From Cacajao melanocephalus (lineage: Eukaryota; Chordata; Mammalia; Primates; Pitheciidae), in the NCBI GenBank assembly GCA_963573385.1, contig CAUYLG010047368.1, positions 1-64,000 on the forward strand: a stretch of 64,000 bases of DNA. The letters are read 5' to 3'. The notes beneath the pieces were generated by a model. It did no database searches, was not told the DNA's origin, and was given only the letters and a program-made list of their open reading frames with translations. Shown here in pieces: positions 51,668 to 63,100 of this stretch. Position 1 is the first letter of the stretch; each line of letters opens with the position of its first letter. Position numbers and translations under genes: made by a program.

Positions 51668-52416
51668 AATCTCATGCCAATTAGAATGGCAATCATTAAA
51701 AAAACCTGGAGACAGCAGATGCTGGAGAAAATATGGAGAAATAGGAATGCTTTTACACTGTTGGTGGGTGTGTAAATTAGTTCAACCATTATGCAAGACA
51801 GTGTGGTGATTCCTCAAGGATCTAGAAATAGAAAGACCATTTGACCCAGCAATCCCATTACTGGGTATATACCCAAAGGATTATAAATCATTCTATTGTA
51901 AAGACACATGCACATGTATGTTCATTGTGGCACTGTTTACAATAGCAAAGACTTGGAAGCAACCCAGATGCCCATCAATGATAGACTGGATAAAGAAAAT
52001 GTGGCACATATACACCATGGAATACTATGCAGCCACAAAAAAGAAAGAGTTCATGTCCTTTGCAGGGACATGGATGAATCTGGAAACCATAATTCTCAGC
52101 AAACTGACACAAGAACAGAAAACCAAACACTGCATGTTCTCACTCATAACTGGGTGTTGAACAATGAGAACACATGGACACAGGGAGGAGAACATCACAC
52201 ACCGGGGCCTGTTGGGGGTTGGGGAGCTAGGGGAGGGACAGCAGAGGGTGGAGGATTGGGGAGGGATAGCATTAGAAGAAATACCTAATACAGATGACAA
52301 GGGGATGGATGCAGCAAACCACCATGGCATGTGTATACCTGTGTAACAATCCTGCACAATCTTCACATGTACCCCAGAACTTAATGTATAATAACAAAAA
52401 AGAAAAAGAAAAAAAA
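51668..52416 (+). mobile_element. 5'-truncated L1PA 3' end, sense, inside an MLT1 LTR
   Basis: About 0.75 kb of L1. It starts atctcatgccaattagaatg and runs through the ORF2 C-terminus (stop near 52160) and a 3'UTR with ggcctgttgggggttgggga and gaaatacctaatacagatga. It ends cacatgtaccccagaactta followed by an A-rich tail (52392-52416). Its low divergence makes it the youngest-looking L1 in the window. The 126-codon open frame across it combines out-of-frame ORF2 and 3'UTR translation. Confidence 0.94.
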
Positions 52417-52708
52417 TTATTTCTCATAGTTCTGTAAACTGGTAAGTGTGAGACCAAGGTGCTGGCAAACTCAGTGGGTGATGAGGACCAGCTTACTTCT
52501 TTACAGGTAATCAGCTTCTCATATTCTTACATGATGGAGAGCAGAGAGAAGGGAACAAACTCTCTGATCTCTTCTTATAAAGTTGCTAATCCTAATTGTG
52601 AGGGCTCCATCCTCATGATGTAGCTAGCTCTCAAAGACTGCCACTTCCTAATGAGAATTAAGGCTTCCTATAAATTTGTGAGAGACACAAACATTCAGTC
52701 CATTGCAA
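52417..52708 (-). mobile_element. MLT1-type LTR, antisense, right piece
   Basis: Attatttctcatagttctgt, gtgagaccaaggtgctggca, gggctccatcctcatgatgt, tgccacttcctaatgagaat and gagacacaaacattcagtcc complete the LTR begun at 51617. It ends near ccattgca. Confidence 0.82.
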
Positions 52709-53104
52709 TGACTGATTTCTCATTATTAGGGTGTTAAAAAATTTTCAATGACCATATCGAAACTTATAATAGATTCAAACCATATACAATATGCAATATA
52801 GGAAAGTAGATTCTATATTAGGGACAGTTCCATGTGGGCTTAATATTACAATTAAGACTAATACTAATAATAATGGGACAATTTTTATTTAAATTGATGT
52901 AATAATAATGAATTAATGATTATAATAAGAATAATAATTCTTGAACTTTCAGCCAGTACTAGGTACTATGACTGATAGTCTCTTAAAAGGTCAGATAAAT
53001 TTCCCAAGGCCATCTAACTTCAGATTTTACACATGTACTCACTATGCAATATGCTCCCTATCTTTCCCTATCATAAGCTCATTGGCAGCCACAAAGAGTG
53101 AACA
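52709..53104. other. AT-rich unique DNA, nothing recognised
   Basis: Includes an (AAT)-rich stretch at about 52855-52940. Confidence 0.45.
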
Positions 53105-53470
53105 AATAATGATAGCAGACACCAACTTAGAACTTACATGTCCTTGGTGCAAGGCATTTTAAAAGATATATATGTGTCCATGTTAAAAATACATATATTG
53201 GCATATATTAACTATAAGTATATATAATTAATTAATATACATTTTATATAATAATATATATAACATATAAATTAAGTAGGTGTGTACATATTGGCTACTC
53301 ATAGCCTCCCTATAAGGTAGAAATTTATGTATTTATTATTATTAACTACATGTTACAGATGAGGAAGCTGAGGCACAGAGAGATGGGATCACTAGGCCAA
53401 GTTAGACTAACTTCTTCCCCTAGGTCCAGATCCAGTTGGTTCTTGGCTGTGCTGTTATGCACAATGCTCT
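53105..53470 (-). mobile_element. MIR SINE, antisense, split by an AT-rich expansion
   Basis: The left part (acttagaacttacatgtcct, tggtgcaaggcattttaaaa) is the antisense MIR start. The right part (tgttacagatgaggaagctg, aggcacagagagatgggatc) is the well-preserved MIR core. Between them, 53165-53280 is a TA-rich simple repeat not expected in MIR. Confidence 0.72.
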
Positions 53471-54419
53471 CCTAGCTATGCTAGGGATAAGGATATAAAA
53501 ATCCATGAGAATGATCCCAAAGCAGCAATGGCTTTGTGAGAGATATTTAGATCAAGAATGTTTTGTACCAGGTTTTGACATCCTTTCTCACTTTCTTCTC
53601 TACATTTTCACAAATCGGCTATCAGGCTAACAGAAAAAGAAAAAAACCCTTGTACTATTGACACATAATTGAGGCTCATCCAAGGTCAAGGAAACTTAAC
53701 AAGGCACATTAGGGAGAAGACAAGCAGCAGAGCTGTCTGGATGAAGAGGACTGTCAGAATCTTAGATCACTGACTTTTGGTTTTTAAGCTATATAGGTGC
53801 TTTTTGGAGGAATAATTTTAAAAAATAAGTGTAAACCTAGATCTATGGAGTATATACTAATGCATGTATGTATGTCATATGTGTGTTTATATATGTATAT
53901 TCCTTGCCATTACACACACATTTGAATTTTAGGGAGAAAAATTAGAACTTCAGCTCTTCTAGGAAAAGAAAAGATCTCAGATGTTTTTTTAAAAAATGAA
54001 GACATTCCTGTGATTTCTAATACATTTTCCCCCTACTTATATTTTACTTGTAGAAAAACTTTGATAGATTAAAGAGCTTAGGGAAAAGGCCACTGTTTGA
54101 GATATTTGGAAAAATATTCATTTAAGAATACTACCAATTCTGGATTAATATCAGCAACCAGCTCTGCTTTGCTGTAGTAAGTGAGTGTAATCAAAGTAGC
54201 AGCCAGAAGCAAAGCAAAATAGCTCACAAGGAAGTATTTTGTATTGTACTAACATGCAACCATGAATTTGTCCTTGGGATAGAAATAGATTTTTTAAAAG
54301 GGGAGGGGGAAATTCAAGTGTTGTACTATTGTGTCTGGTAGCACTTGCTGATACAAGTCGAATGGTTAAGAACAAGCAAACTGTCCTGACTTTACCCCTT
54401 ATCCCCTTTGTAAACTTCT
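53471..54419. other. AT-rich unique DNA, nothing recognised
   Basis: Contains a short degenerate TATG/TGTG stretch at 53862-53905. No gene is supported. Confidence 0.4.
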
Positions 54420-54540
54420 ATATGCTTGATTTATCTGTGTCTCAGCCTTATTGTCTGAGAGATGGAAATGATAGTTTCTACATCATAGAGTTGTTATGAG
54501 GATTAAATCAGTTAATATCTGGAAGATAAGCAACATTCCT
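54420..54540 (+). mobile_element. MIR SINE, sense
   Basis: tctgtgtctcagccttattg, gagatggaaatgatagtttc, tagagttgttatgaggatta and aatcagttaatatctgg follow the sense MIR core. Confidence 0.75.
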
Positions 54541-55084
54541 CAGGAGATCAAGAGTCACAAAGAAAGTGACAAGCAAGGCCAACCTTGTTTATGGGATGCA
54601 TAGATGACTGCAATCTACATTGCTCCCCTCCTCTGGTTTTACCCACCTCTCCCTAAGGCTGTGATGCTGACCACTACCCAGGGCTGCCCAGCACCATACT
54701 CCAAACCCCTTCACCAGACTCTGCTCCCCTGAGTCCATGACAAATGTGTCTCATCATCCTAAACCTTAGCAAAACATATTTTTCCTTAGAGTTTAATTTT
54801 AGCTGGCTGAAAAATAATCTGTTTGTATGGTAAACACCACCACCAACTTAACTTAGTTCATAAGTATCTGTATTTTTCAAAAGTACTTCTAGAGTCATCA
54901 CTGCTTTTGCCCAGAAAATAAATGCCTAATGCCGATTCTAGGAACAAAGAAATTAATGTCAACGGAAGGTAGGATACAAATGGGAAGTAAGTGGTTTTCA
55001 TCAAATAACACCCCCCTTTGATTTGATGGCTGCTATAAAGGCAATAACCTGTTTTATCCTTTTCCCTGATAAGTACTAAAGCAT
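54541..55084. other. Unique DNA, nothing recognised
   Basis: A slightly C-rich block at 54620-54740 shows no exon signature or repeat family that I can name. Confidence 0.4.
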
Positions 55085-55320
55085 AATAATTACAGTAATA
55101 GTTAATACATAATTGTATTCCAGCACAATACTAACTGCTTGCAGGGACAACATTGTTTTGTTCTCATAACCATAGCTCTGTGAGGTAGAAAGTAGGAGTT
55201 ATTATTCTGTTTATAGATGAGGAAACAGGTTCACATCAATTAAGGATTTTGTCAAAGGCAAACAGCTAATAAGTTGAGAGACCAGAAATCTAATTCAACC
55301 TGTTTGACTCAAAAGTTCTT
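55085..55320 (-). mobile_element. MIR SINE, antisense
   Basis: Ccagcacaatactaactgct, agctctgtgaggtagaaagt, tttatagatgaggaaacagg, gtcaaaggcaaacagctaat and caacctgtttgactcaaaa give nearly the whole antisense MIR order. Confidence 0.75.
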
Positions 55321-55827
55321 ATATGTAAGAAGAACATTTAGTTCTGTTATTTTCTTGGTTGGGAGAGAAAGCGTTGTCAAATGACACCTAATTCTGTTTT
55401 TCAAAACACATCCTTTACACATGGAGTTCTAACACAATGAATGAAATGAATTACATTACTACAGAGCGCAATTGCTTCAGACCTTTCTGGGAAAGGAAGC
55501 AATTTTCTATCATTATGATTATTTTAATGTCAAAAAGTTATGTCTACACACAATCAAATTTATTTTTTGCATGCTTAACTTCTCAAAGTGAAGAAATAAT
55601 GCATGCTTGAAGACTCCCCTGAGCTACTCTTCTCTGTTCCTGGGCCTCCATCTCCCTACCAGGCCTACAGACTGTTACTTGGGTTCAAATGTGTCCCCCA
55701 CCGGCATCTGCTCAACTCTCACCTATTCTCCAAGGCTTGCTTCCACGTAGGTTTTCTTCATCTAGAAACAAACTAACTAGCATAAAATCTCTCTCCCTTC
55801 TCTAATCTTCTAAAGTCAGCTATCTGT
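55321..55827. other. Unique DNA, nothing recognised
   Basis: No repeat family or gene was recognised. Confidence 0.4.
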
Positions 55828-56133
55828 TTTCTTACAGTTCTGCAGGCTGGAAGTCATCAAAGTCTTGGCAGAGTGGCGTCTCCCGAGACTTTTCTTCTTG
55901 ACTTGCAAATGACTATCTTCCTGCTGTGTCCTCACATTACCTTTTCTCTGTGCATACTCATCCTGGGTGTCTCTTCCTCTTTTTATAAGAATGCCAGTTC
56001 TATTGCATTAGGCCCCTACCCTTATCATCTCATTTAATCTTAATTACCTCCTAAAGGCTCTACCTATAGTTATATTGGGGGCTAAGACTTCATGTAAATT
56101 TAGGAGTCACAGTTCAATCCATAATTTCAGGGT
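55828..56133 (-). mobile_element. MLT1-type LTR (MaLR), antisense
   Basis: Ttacagttctgcaggctgga, cctgctgtgtcctcacatta, tttttataagaatgccagtt, cttaattacctcctaaaggc and tattgggggctaagacttca are in antisense MLT1 order. More diverged than the copy at 20863-21200. Confidence 0.75.
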
Positions 56134-56249
56134 TTCCTTGATATTCAGAATCATAGTTGTCTCAGCATCAACACTAGCTTGTGAGCATCTGAGGAAAGCA
56201 GGTCTACCCAATTCACCTCTGTGACACCTAACACAGTACAGTTGCCTTC

Positions 56250-56490
56250 AAATAATACTAATCATTCACTGAACTCAGTGTATTTACACCATTAAGCACT
56301 TTATATATGCTTTATCCAATGTCAGCAACAACATTGCAAGGTAAATAGTTGTTAACGCCACATCAGAAATGATGAAACTGAGGCCCAGACAGAGCAGGAA
56401 TCTTGGAACGTTCTTATGATTGGTAAAGAGCAAAAATAAAGCAGACCTAAGTCTATTTAAAGTAGAGCTCAGGCCCTTTTACCTCCAAAT
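56250..56490 (-). mobile_element. MIR SINE, antisense
   Basis: Ccattaagcactttatatat, gcaacaacattgcaaggtaa, gaaatgatgaaactgaggcc and gcagacctaagtctat follow the antisense MIR order with a decayed middle. Confidence 0.68.
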
Positions 56491-58025
56491 ATGTCTCTCA
56501 TGACATTTATTGAAAGAAATAAATGCCACTAGGGTACCCCATTGGTGGTGCCATTTTCTTTTTCACATTTTCTATGAGCAGGAGAATTTAGGAGATTTTC
56601 TTTGGTCGTTAACTCAGATGGGCAGAAGAGAAAAGGACAGAAATTTAAGCAGAGCAGAAGCAAAAGAAATTCATTCCTTGCCAGACTTTCACAGAAAGCA
56701 GTATTGAAGTGATTAATAAAGATGTTAGAGGTGAGGAAGGTATAAAGAGCATACCTGACATCATAATGATGGCATATTTCACCTTCAGATTAAGAATGAA
56801 AAATATAAAACACTGCTTGGATTTAACAGGATCCAGCTTTATTCATGTAATGGCAGGAGTGTGCTTAATAGGCAATACAGATACGCCTGCCCCACAATGG
56901 TTCCTCATTATTCCTCCACAGTGCCTGAAACTACCACACTGTTATAACTCCAGTGATTTAGATGTTAGAAGCTACCAGTCCCAGCTGCACCTTAATCACC
57001 ATTAAACTGTAAAACGTTAACCTGTAGTATAGTGAGTTAAAACTGTTATTGTATTAACACATCATATTTAATAGAAGCTACAAGATAAACATCTGGGTTT
57101 TTTTAAAAGAAAGAAATAGCAGTGAATTGTGGGTCAGATAACATAATTCATAGACTTAGATGTTCAGGAAAAGCATAAAATCTTGGGAGGCCAGGGAAGG
57201 ATATATTCCCTGGGTGGGAAAGTGTAGAAAAGGAAAGGAACCTGCGGGAATGAACAGGGTGGAGAGGCAATTAAAGTGAGGATGAGAAGTTGCCGAAAAC
57301 CACCTGACAATCATTCTCTGGGTTGCCCAAAGACTAAATTCCTAAAACTTTGGATTAGGTAATGATTGAGAGTTTTGTGGCTCTAGGCTTTCCCAGTAGA
57401 GGCCAAGACTGATTGGGGCAAAAAGTTTGAGATTGGGAGGTCTGAATCAAGCAGGATAAATGAGTGGCATCTAGTTACTTCCTATCTCTTTGCCATTAAC
57501 ACTTCGGTTCATCATTTTTACAGCCTTCTGCAAAGCAAGTACCGAACTGTGATGTGAATTGATGCTTTCAATTTTTCATGAATTAATTTTCTATTTGGCT
57601 GATATATCCAGAAACCCTTACCTGTCTTTCCCTAAGCTGTCTGGGTAATTGCTTCTATTCTCCGCTTAGCTTTGACTGTGGAAACCTAGCCCATTTACGG
57701 GCATTTTTTCTTTCAAATCACACTGCTGCCACTGAAGCAATGAGGTCAGGATGGGCAGTTAGACCAGACAATTCACATTGCCCAAGTTTCTGACTCAGTT
57801 ACTGGAGGTTTGAAAAGGGGAGACGAAAAAACAATGGCAGAGACTATTCTTCTTAGCAACTTTAAAGTGTAAATGATTAGCCACAAGTCAAAGTCAGCTG
57901 CACAGGCTCCCTCTTACTGCCACACTTTCCTTTCCAGTGAATTTCCCCATGTACAGCTGAATGTGAGGGTGAAAAGAAGTCCTGTAGATGGTATATATTA
58001 TCATTCTTTCATGGCTAATCCTTTC
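56491..58025. other. Unique DNA, nothing recognised
   Basis: Open frames at 56510-56707 and 56709-57005 (65 and 98 codons) lie end to end but show no recognised domain. I do not call them. The rest is unremarkable. Confidence 0.4.
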
Positions 58026-58431
58026 CACAGCTGCACAATGGCTTAACCATGACATGGATCCCATTGATCTGGTTGACTTCTTGCCTGCCCTGTGTCGTAA
58101 AATGGGGGTCCCTTACTGCATTATAAAGAGGAAGGCAAGACTGGGACATCTAGTCCACAGGAAGACCTGCACCACTGCCGCCTTCACACAGGTTAACTCG
58201 GAAGGCAAAGGCACTTTGGCTAAGCTGGTGGAAGCTATCAGGACCAATTACAGCAACAGAAACGATGAGATCCTGTCACTGGGGAGGCAATGTCCTGGAT
58301 CCAAAGTCTATGGCTTCCATCGCCAAGTGTGAAAAGGCTAAGATCTTGCAACTAAACTGGGCTAAATGTACACTGTTGAGTTTTCTGTACATAAAAACAA
58401 TTAAAATAATACAGTTTCCTTTAAAAAAAAA
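58026..58431 (+). pseudogene. RPL7AP: Processed pseudogene of ribosomal protein L7a (eL8), 5'-truncated
   Basis: RPL7A encodes the large-subunit ribosomal protein eL8, an L7Ae-family RNA-binding protein of about 266 residues. Only roughly the last 100 codons and the 3'UTR are here. Translated residues include [40 protein letters not shown] and [12 protein letters not shown], all diagnostic of the eL8 C-terminal region. The coding frame breaks near 58270-58276, where a short deletion shifts it so that the [11 protein letters not shown] segment continues in another frame. A second indel lies in 58339-58360, because the ancestral stop (taa at 58363-58365) is in neither frame. The usual short 3'UTR (tgtacactgttgagttttct) and an A-tract at 58423-58431 follow, with no introns. 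This is a retrocopy made by L1 machinery. Upstream, similarity fades at about 58026-58050. The gene symbol is generic; I cannot assign the numbered pseudogene. Confidence 0.95.
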
Positions 58432-58779
58432 GTACATATACATCATACAAACATACATAAGAAAGGGCTAAAAGAATGTAAATGACATAACTCGAAAGGT
58501 TGTGGGATTTCTTATACTTTATAAAAATTTTTACATGCATTCAAATATTTTACAGTAAACCTTTTACAGCAAGTATGAATTTATTTTTGAATAAACTAAT
58601 AGCCAAACCTTTTTAGATTTTGTAGTGACCATGCAGCTTGTCTGAGAAATAGGTCATTTTTCCTTTGAAGACAGACCACCAAAATCCTTTGAAATGAAAT
58701 GAGAAACAAACAAATAGACAAACAAAAAACTTGTGTTCCTTTCTTCACTAATGGTATTCAATCAGAGACTTTTAGCCAT
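58432..58779. other. AT-rich unique DNA, nothing recognised
   Basis: A loose match between gtatatattatcat (57990) upstream and gtacatatacatcat (58431) after the A-tract may be a decayed target-site duplication of the RPL7A retrocopy. Otherwise nothing was recognised. Confidence 0.4.
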
Positions 58780-58870
58780 TTAAAACTGCCTTCATTTCCT
58801 CATCTGTAAAAAGGGGGGCTACCACTTAAGTTTTCATGTTGATCTGAAGGTTAAAGATACCTTATCTATA
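58780..58870 (+). mobile_element. MIR SINE core, sense
   Basis: Ttcatttcctcatctgtaaa followed by aaggggggctaccacttaag and tgatctgaaggttaaagat is the sense MIR core with decay after it. Confidence 0.62.
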
Positions 58871-59209
58871 TATTATCTACTATAATTATATTAAAATATA
58901 TTATTTATTTAAAAACATGCATTGGGCATCTGCTATATAGCAAAAACTGTTAGGTGAGTAATTCACAGATAAATGCCAACATTATGCTATGCAGTTGGCT
59001 TTTGAGAGTAATTTTCATTGCTACTCAAATTTGAAAATGAAACATTGTTTATATAGATATACCTCAATTTGTATAGAAAATATTGTTGCATAAAATGGAA
59101 TATAACTAGTTTGTGCCACAAATATAGGAAATAATTGCAATTAATTTACACAGTTTAGGTCTAAATATGATTACTAAGGTTTAGAAAAAGCATACTTGTA
59201 ATTATTTTA
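58871..59209. other. AT-rich unique DNA, nothing recognised
   Basis: No repeat family or gene was recognised. Confidence 0.4.
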
Positions 59210-59530
59210 GACTTTTATTTCAAATGTTTACACATATTTACATCATATATAGGGTTTTATTGTTTTTATGAAAGTAATGCTCATACATTATAATAAATTG
59301 AAACAATGGTGAAAAGTGAAATACTTACACTCTTCTAATGATAATCACCAATTACTATTCCTACACCAAATATTTGTGTATGCATTTATAATTATTTGTA
59401 ATATATGTAAATAGATTATTTATAACTAAATATAATTGGATTATATTAAACTCCCTATAGCATCTTTTTAACATCTATAATATAAAAACATACATCATAA
59501 TTTTAATAACTCCTCATGTCCAATTACATG
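59210..59530. mobile_element. Ancient interspersed repeat, probably old L1 3' region
   Basis: Gaaagtaatgctcatacatt, acactcttctaatgataatc, accaattactattcctacac and tatagcatctttttaacatc resemble a common old mammalian repeat with 'taatgctcattgta...ccagagataacca' order. Family and strand are uncertain. Confidence 0.4.
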
Positions 59531-59989
59531 ATTATGAAACAGCATAAAGTGATAGAAAAATTAAAAAGTGAATTAAGAGATATAAATTATACCCCAACTT
59601 GGAGTGCCTCTATGCATCCCTACATAAAGTTAAGAAATAGATACACTGCTTAGTAGTTTGAACTAAAGTACAAAGGAATTATTTTTGCTTCTGTGTTTGT
59701 CTGAGAGTCTGCAGGTAGCAATTTAAGTCATTTGGCTTGCCAGTACAGATAATACATATATACATATATATATATGAATCATAGAAATATATTTAAAACA
59801 TGTGTATGTCTTAGTCTGCTAACCTGTAAAAGTTTTGTGGTGTTTTTTAGAAATAATGAAGTACAAAGGAAATAGTTTTTCTTGGAAGAAAGACCTTGAT
59901 GCTCTGACAAGACAGACGCTGTCTTATTCTCAGGACTAAAATCAAGGACTATTTGATCAGAAAGTGTCTTAGAAGAGTTCATATTCATT
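59531..59989. other. AT-rich unique DNA, nothing recognised
   Basis: A short TA repeat lies at 59751-59774. No gene was recognised. Confidence 0.4.
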
Positions 59990-60125
59990 CCAATATTATG
60001 TATCAGGAAATGGAGGACTATAGAGATTTTGTGATTTGCTTAGAGTTACACAATTAGAAGTACACAGAGGGTCACAGTCAGCATATTGTGACTTGAACTA
60101 CTAGGACCTTTAAATCACATCATAC
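59990..60125 (-). mobile_element. MIR SINE scrap, antisense
   Basis: Atcaggaaatggaggactat, gattttgtgatttgcttaga and gttacacaattagaagtaca follow the antisense MIR core. Confidence 0.52.
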
Positions 60126-63100
60126 CATATGTTATCTTTCACATTCCTTTTGCCACATACTTTATTTTTTGTCTTTGGTACTTCTAGCATAAATTCAAAA
60201 TAAGGTTATTAAAAGATGATAATTATTTTCTCTTGACTTGAGAATGTTTATTTGGATAAGGACATTTATAAGTGGTAATACATTGGTCTCTGTCCATGGC
60301 ATTTATGACCATTTTCAGCATATTTGCTTTGATTTTTTTTTTCTAATACTGCTTAACATTCTCAGCTTATCAGATTGAAAGCTGTGTCTCTATCAGGAGT
60401 CAGTGAATATTGCTACCTGAATCTATCTGCTCTGACTGAGGAGGTGATTTGTGCAACCACGGAGTAAGAAACTGTGGTTTGCTGCAGCCTGAAAGCACTC
60501 ATCAGAAAGCAAAATTGCTTTAGTGACTAGGACAGATATGGAGGGAGGCAGGTGTGGGTCTATGGTACTGAGTGACAAGTTATGCTGGTACCAATGATAC
60601 AAGATGTCACTTAAGTTAATGGAAACTTCTAGTAACATGGTTAACATGCTTGCCACAGCTTATAACAGGCAAGCAAAACTACAAGAAAGCTGTTTATGAC
60701 ATTGTTCTTGTTGCAAGGGAAATGAATCCATAGCTCATGACTACCTCCCATGAAGGTTGGCTTATATGATTGCAAATCTGGAGAACAGCTGATAGTTGCA
60801 GAACAACTGGACCTGCTTTTAGAGGAGATGCTGAACAGCATAGCAGCATGCTCTGATGCCTACAACTAACCTGAAATAAAAAGTCCTCACAGATGTAAGA
60901 ATAACTAGAATACCTACCATCAGAGCATGGAGGACTGAATACTAGTTTTGAGATTTAGGTGACATATAGTTGTTATGTTTGGGTATAGGGCTGTACTGGT
61001 CCTCTAATTCTCTGACCCTACTCTCCTTTGAGACTGTACAACAAGATAATCTGAGAGGCTTAACAAGATGATCTTAAAGTTCTGATAAAGGCTATTTCCT
61101 CCAAGTCATTGACCTGTAATTTGGAGAAATTTTGGCTATGTTATTATTGATATTTGAGAAATATCTCTGTAGCCTGACCATTTATCCAGCTATGGTAATG
61201 GTCATTTGAACACTGTAGTCTTAGAATGATCTTTTTCTGTTTTCAATATAATTTTTAATTAAAATATCATTTTAGGAAAATATGTAAAATTTTCTAGTCA
61301 GTGTGTTATTAAATATAATATAGAACTGGATAAATAATCTAGAAAATTTAAGTAATTTGATTAAATTTAATGAATTCACTCATTTATCCCTCAATATAAC
61401 CTTGAAAACCGTAATTACCTCCGAGGCTGTCCATGGTGCTGAAAATTCTTCTAGATATATAGCGAGCATTATAGCTGCATTATGGCAGAACTCTATTCAA
61501 GTAATATTTATGTTGCTCTGATTTTCTCTCAAGCAAATAAGAAGATTGTATATAATAGTGGAACAAAAAGGACAGTTTTAAGTTGTATATACTCAGTTTG
61601 ATATCCAGGGCTTCCTTCCTCTTAGTTCCTACAAATTTTTAAAGATATATTTTCCAATAGACAAAAGTTATCACTAGATAATTTACAAATAAATAAATTT
61701 AAAAGGCCAGACAAAAATAAAATAATCTAAAAATAATATTAATAAAGCCAAGAGATAAAATATACACCTATCAACAAAAACATTTGAAGAATTCTCAACA
61801 TTGAGGAAGGTACAAAAAAATAGACCCATGTAATGCTACTGAAATGGTAAATTGGTATAAAAATTTTAAGGAGAAATTTAGCAATATGAAGAAATAATTA
61901 AATTATATCTAGTCACAATTAAACTAATCATCTCTCAGGAGTGTAGGCTAGTACATTCTCATCCCTAGTATAAGAATTCATATAATAGTGGACATAAAAC
62001 AACTCCTTGAGTTTACATATTAACTACCTTATGTAACAGCTGCTGATCATACAATCAAATTCAATCATACAATTGAATTTAATAGAAAGTAGATTTAAAT
62101 ATATAGTTCTCTAGTGCATACGTTTAAAAAGTGCAACAAAATGTAATACAGATAGTAAACCTTGAATTAAAGAGTTCTGTTTTTTCTTGTACAAAATGCA
62201 CAAACATGAAATAAATTACAGAATTTTAGGGTTGGAAATGACTTTAGAAAAGTGCAAGACCTCCTTAACAGATTTCAATAAAAACTGATGATGTCAAATG
62301 TTAATTGCCAGTTGTACCCTTACTTTTGTATAATAACCTCTTCATGGCCATAATACATCTTTTTAACCTGAGGCTGATTTTGGATAGGAGTCCCTGCCCT
62401 TCTCTTTCCTTCAGTATTAACAGCTCTCTAGTGGTATAAGTGTATGATCCTGGGAAACCAGATGATTTTCCACACCATCACCCAGGATAAACTTTTTTTT
62501 CTGGTATCATTCAACACAGCCACAATGAATGTTGCCTACCTGTGTTCTGAGGATAACAAATTTTGCTGCCCTTCCCACAGATATGACACCCTTGTAAATA
62601 TGTATTTTACCATCTATGTGAGGGCTTACTTCTAGCCTTTCTATTTTATTCCATCAAATCATGTGTTTTTAAGTTAAAATGCATCTTCCCCTGAGAAGCA
62701 AAATAATTACCAACATTAGGTGAAGTATTTATTTCACTTTTCCTTAGGACAGAAGAAATTAGAAGAGCTCCTGTGGGATCCAGTCCCTGAGGAATGCAGA
62801 AGAAAATTTGTTGAAAAATGAAAAAAGCCACAGAAAAGAAGAGAATATCTCTGAGATAAGTGGCCCTAATTTACAATCTAACCTGGGCAGGCAATAATTT
62901 GTTTATATTCTAATTTTCTTCCCATTTTAAATTCTTCCTCTTATTTCCATTGGATCATTGAGGTAAAAGTGCTGAGGCAGATACCAGAGACATCTCCAGG
63001 CTAACATTGTGCACAAATGTGGTCTTTCAGCTCTCATTTCTCATTCTAGTTGCTATCTTCCACATTCTCTCCTTTCATGCCAAACTCATATACATACAAT

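Noticed and set aside
51908..52288. 126-codon plus frame with several overlapping frames
   Set aside because: Entirely inside the L1PA 3' end; a mixture of out-of-frame ORF2 and 3'UTR translation.
56510..57005. Two adjacent open frames (65 and 98 codons) considered as a small gene pair
   Set aside because: No known domain or initiation context; the length is within chance expectation for this sequence.
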